Origin: Dichetophora obliterata | Lineage: Eukaryota; Arthropoda; Insecta; Diptera; Sciomyzidae | Length of the DNA stretch: 64,000 nucleotides | Assembly: GCA_963920525.1 (NCBI GenBank) | Contig: OY986436.1 | Location: 30,659,318 to 30,723,317 of the forward strand | Reading direction: 5' to 3' | Shown here: positions 1-10,895 of the stretch, in pieces | Position numbering within the stretch: the first letter of the stretch is position 1 | Layout of the letters: the number at the start of each line of letters is the position of its first letter | Notes under the pieces: generated by a model | Database searches by the model: none | What the model was told of the DNA's origin: nothing | What the model saw: only the letters and a program-made list of their open reading frames with translations | Translations under genes and position numbers: made by a program

Positions 1-670
1 TCGATGAGTTTTGGGCTCTATATTCGTTTCCACTCTACCGTGTAGCAATAAGTCGAAATAGATTCAAAGCTATTCTTTGCAATATTCGTTTCGACTAACG
101 CACAAAAAGTGAATCTCGAAAGGCTACTGACAAAGCGGCTCCAATATCAGAAATTTGGATGCTTATGAACGACAATTTGCGTAAACAATATCGGCCATAC
201 AGCAACATAACAATGGATGAGCAACTTTATCCGTTCCGTGGCCGAGAATCGTTTCGCCGATACATCCCGTCAAAGCCAGAAAAATACGGCATTAAAATAT
301 TTTGGGCCTGCGATGCGAAAACAGCTATCCGTTGCATGGCATATTATATTTGGGTCGGCAGCCTGGTCGAAAAAATTGTTGTTGAGTTGGTGTAACCATG
401 GAAAAATAGTGGCCGTAATATTACTACGGACAATTTCTTCACTTCATTGCAGCTTGCCAATGCGTTAAAGGAGATGAATCTTAGTTTAGTAGGCACGGTG
501 CGGAACAATAAGCGCTTTATACCAAAAGAGTTGCAGTTTGATAAGTCCTTGCCTCTGGGTGATTCGAAGTTTGCACTTTGATCCAGTCACAAACAAACCA
601 GAAATAATTCTCGACTACAATCGTACAAAAGGTGGTGTTGATATGATGGACCAATTGCTCGGAGCATATA

Positions 671-1973
671 AAGGGTGTTTTTTTTAGAGGTTTGTTTTTC
701 GAATAGAGATAAAACTTGCATTTTGTGGTCAAATCTGGCAACTCTAATGTCATTTATGTTCAGTTTGGTTTGCCATTTCATCATAAACAGGTTGACAAAA
801 GAACAACGCTTGCAAATCGTGCAAATTTATTTCGAAAATAATGGTTCGGTTCGCGAAGTTTACCGCAAGTTCCGTCCATTTTATGGTCGACATAATCGTC
901 CATCAGAGCAATAAATTCGGTTAACCATGGGTCGTTTTCACACTACGTTTACTCAATGTGATAATACGCATCCGCAGAGACGTCGAACAGTGCGCACCGA
1001 AGAAACAATTGCCGTTGTAGACCAAAATGTTGAAGAGGACCCGAATGAATCGATTCGCCACCGTGCACAGCAATTGGAGCTTTGTCCATCAACTTTATGG
1101 AAGATTTTGCGCAAAGATCTTGGCTTGCGACCTTACAAGATCCAGCTTGTGCAAGAATTAAAGCCGCAAGACCATGCAATGCGTCGTGATTTTGGTGTAT
1201 GGGCCGAAAATGAGATTGATCTCGATGCTGATTTTAATCGCAAAATTTTGTTAAGTGATGAGGCTCATTTTTGGTTGAATGGCTACGTCAACAAGCAAAA
1301 TTGCTGCATTTGGAGTGAAGAGAATCCACATGAGACCCTTGAGACGCCATTACATCCACAAAAACTGACTGTTTGGTGTGCTCTATGGGCTGGTGGAGTC
1401 ATTGGGCCATACTTCTTCCGAAATAATGCTGGAGAGTCAGTTACCGTTAATGGAGACTGGTATAGAGCCATGATAACCGACTATTTTGTTCCCGAATTGG
1501 ATGGCATGAATGTGGATGAGTTGTGGTTCCAACAAGACGGCGCTACATGCCACACAGCGCACGCCACAATCGATTTATTGAAGGAAACATTCGATGAGCG
1601 CATAATTTCGCGGAATGGACCTGTCAATTGGCCACCAAGATCGTGTGATTTGACACAATTGGATTATTTTCTTTGGGGATATGTGAAGTCGCTCGTCTAC
1701 GCCAACAAACCAGAAACGTTAGGGGACTTGGAAGCCAACATCCGTGGCGTTATTGCCGACATACGGCCCCATATGCTCGAAAAAGTGTTTGAAAATTGGA
1801 CCTGTAGAATTGGCTTTATTCGAGCTAGCCGTGGCGGCCACATGCCCGAAATCATATTTAAACATTAGTGGCATAAAATTGTCCTTCCAATAAAACCAAA
1901 TTGATGGACATTAAAACGATTTTCTTGTGTTTTATTTCAGTTCGAAGTTCTATACCTCTAAAAAACCACCCTT
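671..1973 (+). mobile_element. mariner element of the DD41D (rosa-like) group inserted in piggyBac
   Basis: Terminal inverted repeats begin AAGGGTG and share TTTTTTAGAGGT at both ends. The element is flanked by TA at 669-670 and 1974-1975, the Tc1/mariner target duplication. Length is 1303 bp, normal for mariner. It lies inside piggyBac coding sequence, so it is younger than that element. Confidence 0.93.
747..1868 (+). pseudogene. mariner DD41D transposase with one premature stop
   Basis: The N-terminal part (747-911, helix-turn-helix containing LTKEQRLQIVQIYF) and the main part (927-1868) are in the same frame. They are separated by a single TAA at 912-914. In the main part, counted from the ATG at 927, the catalytic aspartates are D111 (LLSDEAHFW), D204 (QQDGATCH) and D246 (TQLDYFLWG). 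Spacing of the last pair is 41 residues, which defines the DD41D group known from rosa in Ceratitis (family knowledge). WVPHEL-type mariner landmarks are replaced by family-typical RIISRNGPVNWPPR and HMPEIIF. A start near 747 or a little downstream is likely. Apart from the stop it looks complete, suggesting recent death, readthrough or a sequencing change. Confidence 0.9.
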
Positions 1974-2552
1974 TACATGCAATAGGAAGAGGCATCGTTG
2001 GCCATTGGCCTTACTTTACAATAAGTTGGATTTAATGGCGTTGGCTGGGCATATCATTTATCGAGAGAAAAATCCAAAGAGTCGTATTAATATCAGCCGC
2101 CGTACATATCTTAATGGACTTGCTCGTGAATTGGGCACTAAAGCCATCAAACGTCGAACATTAAACCATCTTGTCTTACAGCATTATCACGTGCATACGT
2201 ACTGCCATGGAAGAAGCTATCTTAAATATTCGTTTGACTCCATTCTTAGCACCTGAGCCACAAATTGAGCGTCCCAATGAAACTGGCCGAATGCCAATCA
2301 AAGGCAAGTGTCATGTTTGCCAGCATGTAAACAAAAAACAGCGGAACTCACGCAAAATATGTCAAGTCTGTAAACAGCCAGTGTGCTAGGAGCACATTCA
2401 AACCATAATCAAATATATTCAATGCAAGGAATAAAAATAAAAAAAACTTAAAATGTGTCTTTTCTTATAAAATGACGTTAATACATCAATAAAAGACCAC
2501 AAAAATCTTATAAAAATATAATTCTTATATATGCTTCAAACATTTTTACATA

Positions 2553-2756
2553 GTCACCCAGGTGACTGCATCGGCTGAAATAAGTATAAAAAGTTTCAGC
2601 ATGTAACAGTTGACAAAGACAAAAATTGAAAAATTTGAATTAATGTTTTTTGTACTTCAAATTCATTACTTTAAGATGTCACGAAAGATGGGTTAACATA
2701 ATTGGTTGAAAACATATTTTTTTGTGTGAAAAAGATGAAATAGTCACCCCGGTGAC
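2553..2756 (+). repeat. paired palindromic subterminal repeats of the piggyBac right end
   Basis: GTCACCCAGGTGAC (2553-2566) and GTCACCCCGGTGAC (2743-2756) are 190 bases apart. The arms GTCACC/GGTGAC are self-complementary in both, and each copy continues into a TCGGCTGAA motif. piggyBac transposases are known to need internal repeats near the ends, so a transposase-binding role is a reasonable inference. Confidence 0.6.
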
Positions 2757-2778
2757 TCGTCGGCTGAACTAGGGTTAA

Positions 2779-3138
2779 TGTGTCAATTACCTAAAAATTG
2801 GTTTTTTAACTGTAAAATTAGATTTTGAGGGTATGTTAACAATTTCAAGTATAGTGTAATGTTATACTCGACCAGATCTTCAACCTGTGCTTTGTCACTT
2901 CAAAAGTACATGCGGTTTTTTTTGTAGCACAGTGTTATTTTTACCGTAGCACCTATGCTCAGCTAGTAATATTTCCATGCAACAATTTTAATTATTTTAA
3001 AACATTTTTAATCGTAATCTAAATTTTATCGTAGCGCTTATATTTAACAATTTTGTATGCAACGCATCATATGAAAATTATTTTCAATTATAAATTGCTT
3101 TGTCATATCAAAAGTCCTTACAATTACTTAAGGAACTA
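2779..3138. other. AT-rich flank, nothing recognised
   Basis: Between the piggyBac TTAA and the next MITE I see only AT-rich sequence with no open frame of note. Confidence 0.5.
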
Positions 3139-3141
3139 TTA

Positions 3142-3560
3142 GGCGCCTGTTACACGTACAATATTTATTGTGATACTTGGATCGCGATCCAAATTCATGG
3201 ATTGATTGATCGCGGTTGAATGCTACACGTTCAATATTTATCACGTCAGTATTCATACAATTTTTGCTAAGAGTGTTCACGAAAACCTAACTGCACAAGT
3301 ACTTAAATGCACAGGCAAGTGAATACCGTGAATACCGCTAATTTTTATTTCACCGCCTACTGCTGTATCGCGTATTGATGACACAAAATATGCTACACGT
3401 TCAATATTTATTGACAATTTTGCGATCCGCGATCTAGATTTCAAAATATTTAAATATTTTGCGATCTGGATCACGATCCGTCAATATTGCATGCTACACG
3501 TACAATAAATATCACGATACTGTATATTGATCAATATATATTGAACGTGTAACAGGCGCC
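3142..3560. mobile_element. Harbinger-type MITE, 419 bp
   Basis: Termini GGCGCCTGTTACACGT and its reverse complement, flanked by TTA at 3139-3141 and 3561-3563. A 3-bp TWA duplication is typical of PIF/Harbinger. The motif CTACACGTTCAATATTTA recurs inside (around 3224, 3389 and 3490). No coding capacity. A stretch at 3275-3297 matches, in reverse orientation, part of the MITE at 58901-59165. Confidence 0.8.
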
Positions 3561-3563
3561 TTA

Positions 3564-6500
3564 CAGTGTGTACAAAATTAAAATCAATTTTTTTGTTAGA
3601 ATATGGTTCTCTAAGGCCTTAAGAATACGTATACAAAATTTTAGAAAAAATGTCAAATAGAAAAAAAAAATATATGTCGCGTGATATTCGAGAACCTTTA
3701 AGTCTTTAATCGCGTTTTTCTCGAAACAAGGTTTTTCGAATCGGCTTCTAGGATATCTGGAGTTCTACTTGATCGATTTCGATGAATCTTGATTCATTGT
3801 GATCCTTATAGACTCTGTTAAGAACTTGACCTTTAAAAAGCCAAAACATTTTTATATTTCTTTTGTATGGCTGAAAGTTTCGGCAAAAAAAGGGGTTTTT
3901 TGTAAAAAAATTTTCAACGCATGCCATTTTTTCTTTTTTTTTTATTTGCGTAGGTTGAGTGCTCAACTAAAACTCTTAACTGAAGAATGCCTTTTGATTT
4001 ATTACTTGTAGACGCCTTGTAAATGCTGGAGACGAGAAGGCAATTGCAAGAATTTCTTAAATACGCTAACTTCAACGCCCTGTAGAAAATTAACAATAAT
4101 TATATAGACAAAAAAAAATTGTATTTCCTCATGAATAATTCTTCATTATGTAAAAAATTTGAATCATTAAAATTAATAATACTAGGTTAAAAATATAAAT
4201 AAAAAAGGTGTTTTTTTACAGCTACACACTGTAATAGTACTTTAAATCGTATAAAGCAATGAGCCTTTGTTAATTTTTCCCAAAACAGTGGAAAAACTCT
4301 GTAACTTATATTAAAGTAGATTACCTTTGGATAAAAAAACAGAAAGAAAAACATGATAAACTTCAATTTGAATCAATTCACGTTAACCGTAATACACGAA
4401 TTAAAAAATAATCATGCCTAAAAGCAGACAATAATTTGTAGCAACAAGAATATCTCCGCTTCACCTGCAAAATTAGTGAGTGAATACTAGTTCAATAAAG
4501 ACCACATTCGGTTGTACTGTCCATTAAAATAACCTTTTCACTCCCAATTAAGCATACCCCCCTCTCCGCCCACAAAACAAACACACAGACACATTTTTCC
4601 AGTGCATACACAAAATCACACGCTCGCTTACTTTCCGAAACCATTGCAATCAGCTGCGATTTGCTAAAACATTGTATTTTCCACGATTACCTCGATAAAC
4701 TCGAAATCAAGCAAAGGGTACGATGGCAAAACCACTGAACCAGCTAAAAGTAGGAAGGAAGGGTTGAAAAAATAAAATAGTGCAACGGCAAAAGCAACAC
4801 TAGCCAGCTCAAAGTGTTGCATCGTGCTCCAAGCACATTCTTAATCGTTACAAGTGCGGTGTGTGAAAGTGCGTTGGTACGCATCACTTTGTGTTATTGT
4901 GTGTGTGTGTGTGTGTGTGTATGTGTGTGTTAGTTTAGTATGTGTGCCACTTGTGTTTGTGTAGGTGTTTGCTGTGCTCATAACTCATGCATTCAAAGCC
5001 AAAGATTGTATTTTGTAACATAAGATTTTGAGTTGATTGCTTCCGTTTTTGTTCCACTGTTACGACGAAAGAGATTTATTGCAAATTTATTCAAAAATCT
5101 TAACCATAAGAAGTTTGCAAATTATCGCCATGAGTGTGCGAAGTTATTCACAAGAACTTGTTTGCTTGAAGATTTATTAAGTTCTTATTTTTTAATTGCT
5201 TCTTTTATACAGTGGAGGGCAGGGCGCGCCAAGGCACACCTACATTATTTTATTAAGAGCACATGACAAGCTTGCGTGTGTGTATCTTGATAAAATTCTT
5301 CAGGTAAACAGATAGATATAGGATCTAAATTGGAAATAATTTTAATAAATGCCTTTATAATTAAGGAAATAACTAAGAGCGCATTTCTTTCTTCAAATTA
5401 AAAAACAAATTTATATCGTCAAAAATAAATAGCTTAGGCAAAAATAGCGACAAAAGTATTTTGATCTTCAAAAACTACACCATTTCTCGAACGAAAACAA
5501 ACCGTGGCAATCAGGTTTCATCATTAGCATAATAAATAATTCAGTTCAATACAAAATACCGTCGCTGTGTTGAAAAAAGTTTTCCCACTTAATTATGACA
5601 TTAACGTAGCAACAAAAACAAAAAATATCAAAAAACAGCAGTGACAGATACAAAAATAATAAAACTGACACTGTGAATGTTTTAATGAATTATGTTTATG
5701 GTAACACTTTCTCCATAAGTTTGAAAACTGTCATTTACTATTACACTGAATGACAATTTCCAATTTTTTCCAAAATTACTGACTTCTACTATCGGATTCA
5801 TGTAGAAGAGGCAAAAACAAAACTGGCTTGTGTATATGAGTCTTAAAAGTTTATTTTCGCCTGAGTAATATTTAATGTACGTTTTTAATTTACTATCAAA
5901 TAGAGTAAGAAAGCATTTAAATATTTTCCTTAAATATATAGAATCCCTTTTTTAAAGCTACATTTTTTTATGTGTAATTTTAAACATTTTTAAGAATTTT
6001 ATTAAAACCAGTCGCAGAGGTTTTAAATATTCTTTAAAAACATCTTTGTAAAATTTTTCTAAAGGACCCTATGAACACGATTTGTCTAATAAATTATAAA
6101 GTTCACCATCTGCAAAGACATTTTCATAGCGTTCTTTTAGTGAATTATTTGTGTCCATAAAACTACGTTGAAGTCTAATCTTGTCGAAAGTGGTATTTTA
6201 GGATAGTTTACAATAAATATTTTCATGAAATAATTCAACTTTTTACGTTATTTTTTTAAAGTACTTATTTGAATTTTTTTTAAGTGCCTAAATAGACACA
6301 ATATGGCTCATGAGTATAAAAAAATTCTACAAATATTGTTCTTTAATATTTTAGAAGTTTCTTACTCTTATCCATAGATGTTTAAACTTCGTTATTTTTT
6401 TCCATCTGCTGTACTGTGTTATTAGCTACAAATAATATTGAAAATTTAAGTCGGCTTGTGTGTATGAGTGCCGCTGCTGCTATTGACCAGCAGGGCATTA

Positions 6501-6625
6501 AGCGAGTGCTCCGCAAAAGAAGGCATGCTAGCACTGCTATTATTGGCGTCAATACACCTTCCATGATCACTGCATTGATGAGTGCTTCTGAACCTTTTGA
6601 AGGTTCTGAGTTTTTTTCATTTTAT
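3564..6625. other. gene-free AT-rich stretch with a GT microsatellite
   Basis: No coding region or transposon end is recognisable. The less AT-rich part at about 4550-5000 holds a short ATG frame (4723) and a GT run but no convincing exon. It could be host regulatory or untranslated sequence; I cannot tell. Confidence 0.4.
4899..4930. repeat. (GT)n microsatellite
   Basis: An uninterrupted GT run followed by one AT step and further GT units. Confidence 0.9.
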
Positions 6626-7000
6626 TTTATATGAAAAAATTTATAAAAAAGTTTTGAAAAAATTATAAATGATCAGAACAATTAAAAAAAAAACTGAATT
6701 TTTAAAAAAACCCAAATTTGTTTTTTTATTTTTGTCCGAGTTGGGTTTCGAGCCCTGGTCTCCAAAATCTAACACATTACATATCATATTATATGAAAAT
6801 ACTTATATGGAAAAATTCCAAGTTTTTTCTTATATTTTCGCATGAAAAAATTTTACAAAAAAATTAAAAAAATAATTTTAAATGAACAGGAAAATTTGTA
6901 AAAAAATGTAGATTTTAAAGAAATACAAAAAAATTTTTTTTTGTCCGAGCTGAGTCTCGAACCCGCGCTCCTGAAAGTCACTTTCATTTGGAATGATGCA
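6626..7000 (-). repeat. two diverged tandem copies of a tRNA-derived, SINE-like segment
   Basis: Two AT-rich blocks, about 6626-6790 and 6835-7000, share the order ATGAAAAAATTT, poly-A/T runs, TTGTCCGAG and a TCGA core. Read on the minus strand the cores are GGGCTCGAAACCC and CGGGTTCGAGACTC, close to the RNA polymerase III B box (GGTTCGANNCC). No intact cloverleaf can be drawn. I read these as degraded tRNA-derived repeats, not tRNA genes. Confidence 0.45.
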
Positions 7001-7027
7001 AAATAAGCTAAGTTTTATTAAGAACTG

Positions 7028-7092
7028 CGGTGGACGAGTGTATAAGATGTCGGACCGCCACATGAGATGACCTTGGTTCAAATCTGGAAATT
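7028..7092 (+). repeat. tRNA-like SINE head with A and B box
   Basis: GTGGACGAGTGTATAAG resembles a tRNA A box and, about 40 bases on, TTGGTTCAAATCTGG resembles a B box. The pattern suits a Ser/Leu-type tRNA ancestor. The acceptor stem does not pair, so it is a SINE remnant or tRNA pseudogene. Confidence 0.4.
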
Positions 7093-8062
7093 GTTAGTCG
7101 TTTTTTACTTCAAGTTGATATTTATATTGCTGTTATTCCTAACGTGCATTCTCAAAAAGCGCTTCTAGCAGGCCTCTTTAGAGTCGCGCGAGCGGAAGGC
7201 CTGAAAAATTTTCTCGTTTCATAGAATAAAGAAAGTATACTTGGATATGAGTTTGGAAGCACTCTGAAATCCATATGAAGGCCTGCTACTAGTGCTTCGA
7301 ACTCCTGCCATTGCCAATTGGGTACTGCGTCTACTGAGTATGATGTGTGCATTAGTAGTGGTTATTTCACAAAAATGATTGCAGTCGTTTCAACTGATAT
7401 TAATTAGTAAATAATTTTAAATAATAATGATAATCAAAATTCAAACAAATTTTGTGGCTGATAATTTTGCGGCTGACACTTAGTTTAGCACTTATAAAAC
7501 CATTGGCTGGCGGTGAAGGAAGGTGTTGAAGGTGGAGTAAGTCAAAAAGTGGTCGAAAGTCAATTATTTTAATTATGCGGCAAAAATATTAAGTGATTTC
7601 TGGTTTATGCTGATGTTGAGTTAATTGACGTTATGGTTGAACGATTTAAGGTTCAAAAAGGCAATTAACTAAAATTTGCATTTTGGAAATTATGAATCGA
7701 TTTAATTACATTATGATTAGCAATATTTTTTTAAGACAAAAAATGTGATTAACGCTTAACGGATAGAGGGTATTTTGAAGTATAAGTCTGTGTATTTGGA
7801 ATAAGGGAAAAATTGCATGGCATCGTGGAAAACCAGAAATAGACCCAGTGAGAGCCATATACTAATTTCTACTCCAAAGACAGACAAAATTTTGATGACC
7901 TATTTTTCTCAAGAAAGTCTTTAAAAGTTGAGGCCACCAGTATGATAGAATAATAACAATAATCGACATACTTGCAGTTGCAAAATGTTTTATTAGAAAT
8001 ATATGTAATGACTAATTCGATAGTGATAAGTATAACCCAAGTTTAATTATAAATGTCGCACA
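7093..8062. other. non-coding, with a short inverted repeat
   Basis: AGCGCTTCTAGCAGGCC near 7159 and its imperfect reverse complement near 7280 (GGCCTGCTACTAGTGCTT) could be the ends of a tiny MITE of about 140 bases. The rest is AT-rich. The far left end of the Tc1 element may start near 7847 (CAGTG). Confidence 0.3.
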
Positions 8063-9530
8063 AGCTTTAAAAACGAGCTCACATTGAATGTCGGGCAGAT
8101 AGGGAATTCAATGTTAAAACTAAGAATTTAATATTTTGTTGCCAATCTTTTTTTCTGTTATGACTGCCTGCAGCCTTTTTGGCATTGGTGCAACCAAATT
8201 TTTACATACATCAGCTCCAATCTGATTCCACTCTTTACTTAGGATACTTTTTAATACATCTTTAGTTGCCCATCTCTGATACTGCACGCTGGGTTCAAGT
8301 TCATCCCATAGATGTTCTATAACATTTTTAACTGGGCTTTGTGAGTTTGTTTTTAAGACATTTGGACAAATATCAAGAACACAATTCTTTACCAAGAGTG
8401 TCGTATGTTTCAGGTCATTGTCTTGGTAAAACTCAAAATCGTCTGCAATTCCTTATTTATCCGCACTTTCTTTTACTTACGCCATGGGAATGTGAAGAAA
8501 AATATTTTAGTCCATTATACTAAATTATCAATAAAATTAATCCTTCCAACAACAGACGCAGCCCTAAGCCATGACTGATGCTCTACCATGCTTAACCGTA
8601 TGTTTAAATTTTTTATTGCAAAATTCTCCATTCGGTTTCCGCCCTCCATTAAAGCCAAATAAATTAAATTAACTCTCATCAGTAACCAAAACTTTAAATA
8701 AATGTTTATAATTAAAATGGACTAAATATCCCAATTTATTCTGTTAACCTATTAACCTTGCTCCAGAATGAAAAGTCTTTGGTCATTTGCTCACGCACGA
8801 AATTGAGGAGTTCTTTTATATTTTTCTTACTAATACATGGCTTTTTTCATGCTACTCTTCTATTTAATAAATTTTTTTCTCAAAACTCCTCAAATTGTTT
8901 CTGAGTGTACACTCTTTTTCAAATTGAGTTTTAACATTACCTCTAGTTTTGTTGCAGATAAAAATGGGTCTTTTATTATTTCTCTTAAAACATTCCTTTC
9001 ATCTTTTAAGCTAAATTTATTTTAAGCTACTATACGTTCTTTATTGCATATTCTCTTATCTTGTATATAAGGTGTGATATATCGTACACTGTTGATTTTC
9101 TTTTTAAGACTTTTTGTGAAATTTGTCGCTAGGATTTTTCTTTCAAATATTGATCTATCACGAGCTCCTTTTCTGCCGGTGTTGATTAATTCACTTTTCG
9201 AGAAATGTTTATTTTTTTAAGTTTTGCATTTGACTGAAGTTATTCTAAGAGTACTAAAAAGTTTAAAGCAGGAATAACGGTGTACGGACCATGATTTGCA
9301 TTTCTTTACTTGCCGACACTCGATGTGAGCACGTTTTAAAGGTTTGCTTCGATTTAAATTTCTTTCACCGTTATGTTCTAATTTTTTAATTATGTTTGTG
9401 TTTAATTTTGTTCACCAAAAAATTATGTTTTAAAAAAATATGTATTGCAATTTTCTTCATACATTTTCATTTCTGAAACCAATGCGAAAGTGCTAAGAAA
9501 TAACTGCCCGACTTTCATTGTGAGCCACTG
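8063..9530 (-). mobile_element. degenerate Tc1-like element with IR/DR-type ends
   Basis: The right end reads, on the minus strand, CAGTGGCTCACAATG followed by AAGTCGGGCAG, with TA at 9531-9532. A related inner repeat at 9312-9344 is the inverted partner of 8063-8096. Two direct repeats about 190 bases apart at one end resemble the inverted-repeat/direct-repeat ends of Tc1-like elements. The true left end may be near 7847 but is too diverged to fix. Confidence 0.7.
8120..8452 (-). pseudogene. Tc1-like transposase, C-terminal part
   Basis: The open stretch downstream of a stop at 8453-8455 encodes GIADDFEFYQDNDLKHT, then NVIEHLWDELE and KNLVAPMPKRLQAVI. The aspartate of QDND and the glutamate of VIEHLW are 34 residues apart, the DD34E signature of Tc1. 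The usual SPDLNPIE motif has become SPVKNVIE. The upstream two thirds (to about 9200) is shredded by stops. Clearly dead. Confidence 0.85.
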
Positions 9531-9834
9531 TAGGTCCAAGGAACTGACCAATTTCAACATTTATTTAATATTTTCTTAAGTAGCTTAACTAACCAAACAT
9601 GCACAATTTAATTATCATAGCAAGATTTCTTCTTTAATTGTCCAACTTTTGTATGGGATTAACGCAGTGTGCGTCGAATTGAATATTCAACATAACTTAT
9701 TTTACATGTGAAATTGAAATTATAATCTGAGAGTGAGCAAACAATCGTATGCAAACAAAACTTGGATTGTGAAATAAAAAGAAATAGTGACAGAAAAGAG
9801 TCCTTTCAAAGGGTTTTTAATTGGTAATAAAGAT

Positions 9835-10589
9835 ACACGGAGATAATTTTTTTACTTGAATAAAGCAAATGTTTTGCTTTAAAGCAAATCAGCAACACTT
9901 TGCTCAATCACGGTGTGATTTAAGAAAAAGATTGCTAAATTGAAATCACTCCTCATGTGTTTAGGAAAAAGCAAAATGTTGATTAAATTTAAGCAAAATT
10001 TTGCTAAGTTATAAACTGTAAAAGCAAATTTCGACTTAATTCAAGCAAATATATGCTAAGTTATTATAAGCTCAAAAAGCAAATTTTTACTAAACTCATG
10101 CAAATATTTGCTAAGTTTTTACTAATTCAAATAGCAAATTTTTATTAAATTCAAGCAAATTTCTCAACACACGAGCAAAAGTTTATTCATAATGAAGAAT
10201 TTTAGACGGCGACTGGTTAACAATTGCGATGGTCAAATGGATAAGCCCATTCACTTACACTCACGCGGCCGAGATTGAAGTTTCCGGATAGTGGTAATTT
10301 TTAATTAAATTTAATGTTAAAATTGTTTCACTTCAAAAATATGCTAGATTTCAGTAAAAACTTATCAAAATTTACTATTCCTATTTATAATAACTTAAAA
10401 AATGTTTGCTTGAATTAAGTAGAAATTTTCTTTTGAAGTTTATAATAACTAAGCAAAATTTTAATTTAATTCAAACAAATTTTAGAAAAGGCAAAAGTTT
10501 TTGCTGAAATCTAGCATAATTTTGAAGGTGCTGAGAATCAAGCGCAGGTTTTGCCACAATACAAATTTAGAAAATAATTTTCTCCGTGT
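9835..10589. mobile_element. non-autonomous element with ACACGGAGA ends and internal tandem repeats
   Basis: Left end ACACGGAGATAATTTTTT and right end, inverted, ACACGGAGAAAATTATTT. About three and a half diverged copies of a 55-bp unit (AAGCAAATNTNTGCTAAGTT plus AAAAGCAAATTTNNAC) lie at roughly 9975-10165. No clear target duplication. Superfamily not assigned. Confidence 0.6.
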
Positions 10590-10895
10590 AATATTAGAGC
10601 TTTTGCATCAGTGGAAAAACATCGTACAGAACTTCCAAATACCACCAAAACCGTGATTATTTTTATAAAAAAATTTAGTGACTTAGTTTCTATAATTTTC
10701 TTTATTTTAAATTATTTATTTCCTATCTTACTTTAGCAATATATAATTGAAATTTCTATATATATATATATATACAATACAATTTATATAGTATTTACAA
10801 AGTAAGATAAGAAATAAATTATTTAAAATAAAGAAAATTATAGAAACTTAGTCACTGAATTTTTTTATAAAAAAAAAATCATGAATTTGGTGGTA

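Larger units (their letters stand above)
1..2389 (+). pseudogene. piggyBac transposase, broken by frameshifts and a mariner insertion
   Basis: The reading frame enters from outside the window and covers the DDE domain. The block around 215-330 contains MDEQLYPFRG and YIPSKPEKYGIKIFW. A second frame (about 400-580) gives NITTDNFFTSLQLANALKE, and a third (580-670) gives KGGVDMMDQLLGAY. These carry the three aspartates expected of piggyBac transposases (in DEQ, TTD and GVD). At least two frameshifts separate them. After the mariner (1974 on) the frame resumes with RKRHRWPLALLYNKLD and ends with a cysteine-rich zinc-binding tail (CHVCQ...CQVCKQPVC, stop at 2387-2389). Removing the mariner and one TA rejoins the frame exactly at GAYTCNRK. 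Dead as written. Confidence 0.88.
1..2774 (+). mobile_element. piggyBac-like DNA transposon, left end outside window
   Basis: The left end lies before base 1. The right end is CTAGGG followed directly by TTAA at 2775-2778, the terminus and target expected of piggyBac elements. The coding region runs on the plus strand and is interrupted by a mariner element at 671-1973. Two subterminal copies of a GTCACC-NN-GGTGAC palindrome lie at 2553-2566 and 2743-2756. Each is followed by a TCGGCTGAA motif, the second one at the very end. The superfamily call rests on transposase motifs plus the TTAA end. Confidence 0.85.

Noticed and set aside
4690..4760. ATG frame at 4723 with a GTAGGA donor-like site
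   Set aside because: Only about 13 codons before a stop, and no upstream evidence of an exon.
6382..6634. Overlapping plus and minus frames near 6.5 kb
   Set aside because: Neither resembles a known protein; no splice or start support.
7028..7092. Possible tRNA gene
   Set aside because: A and B boxes only; acceptor and T stems do not pair, no proper 3' end.
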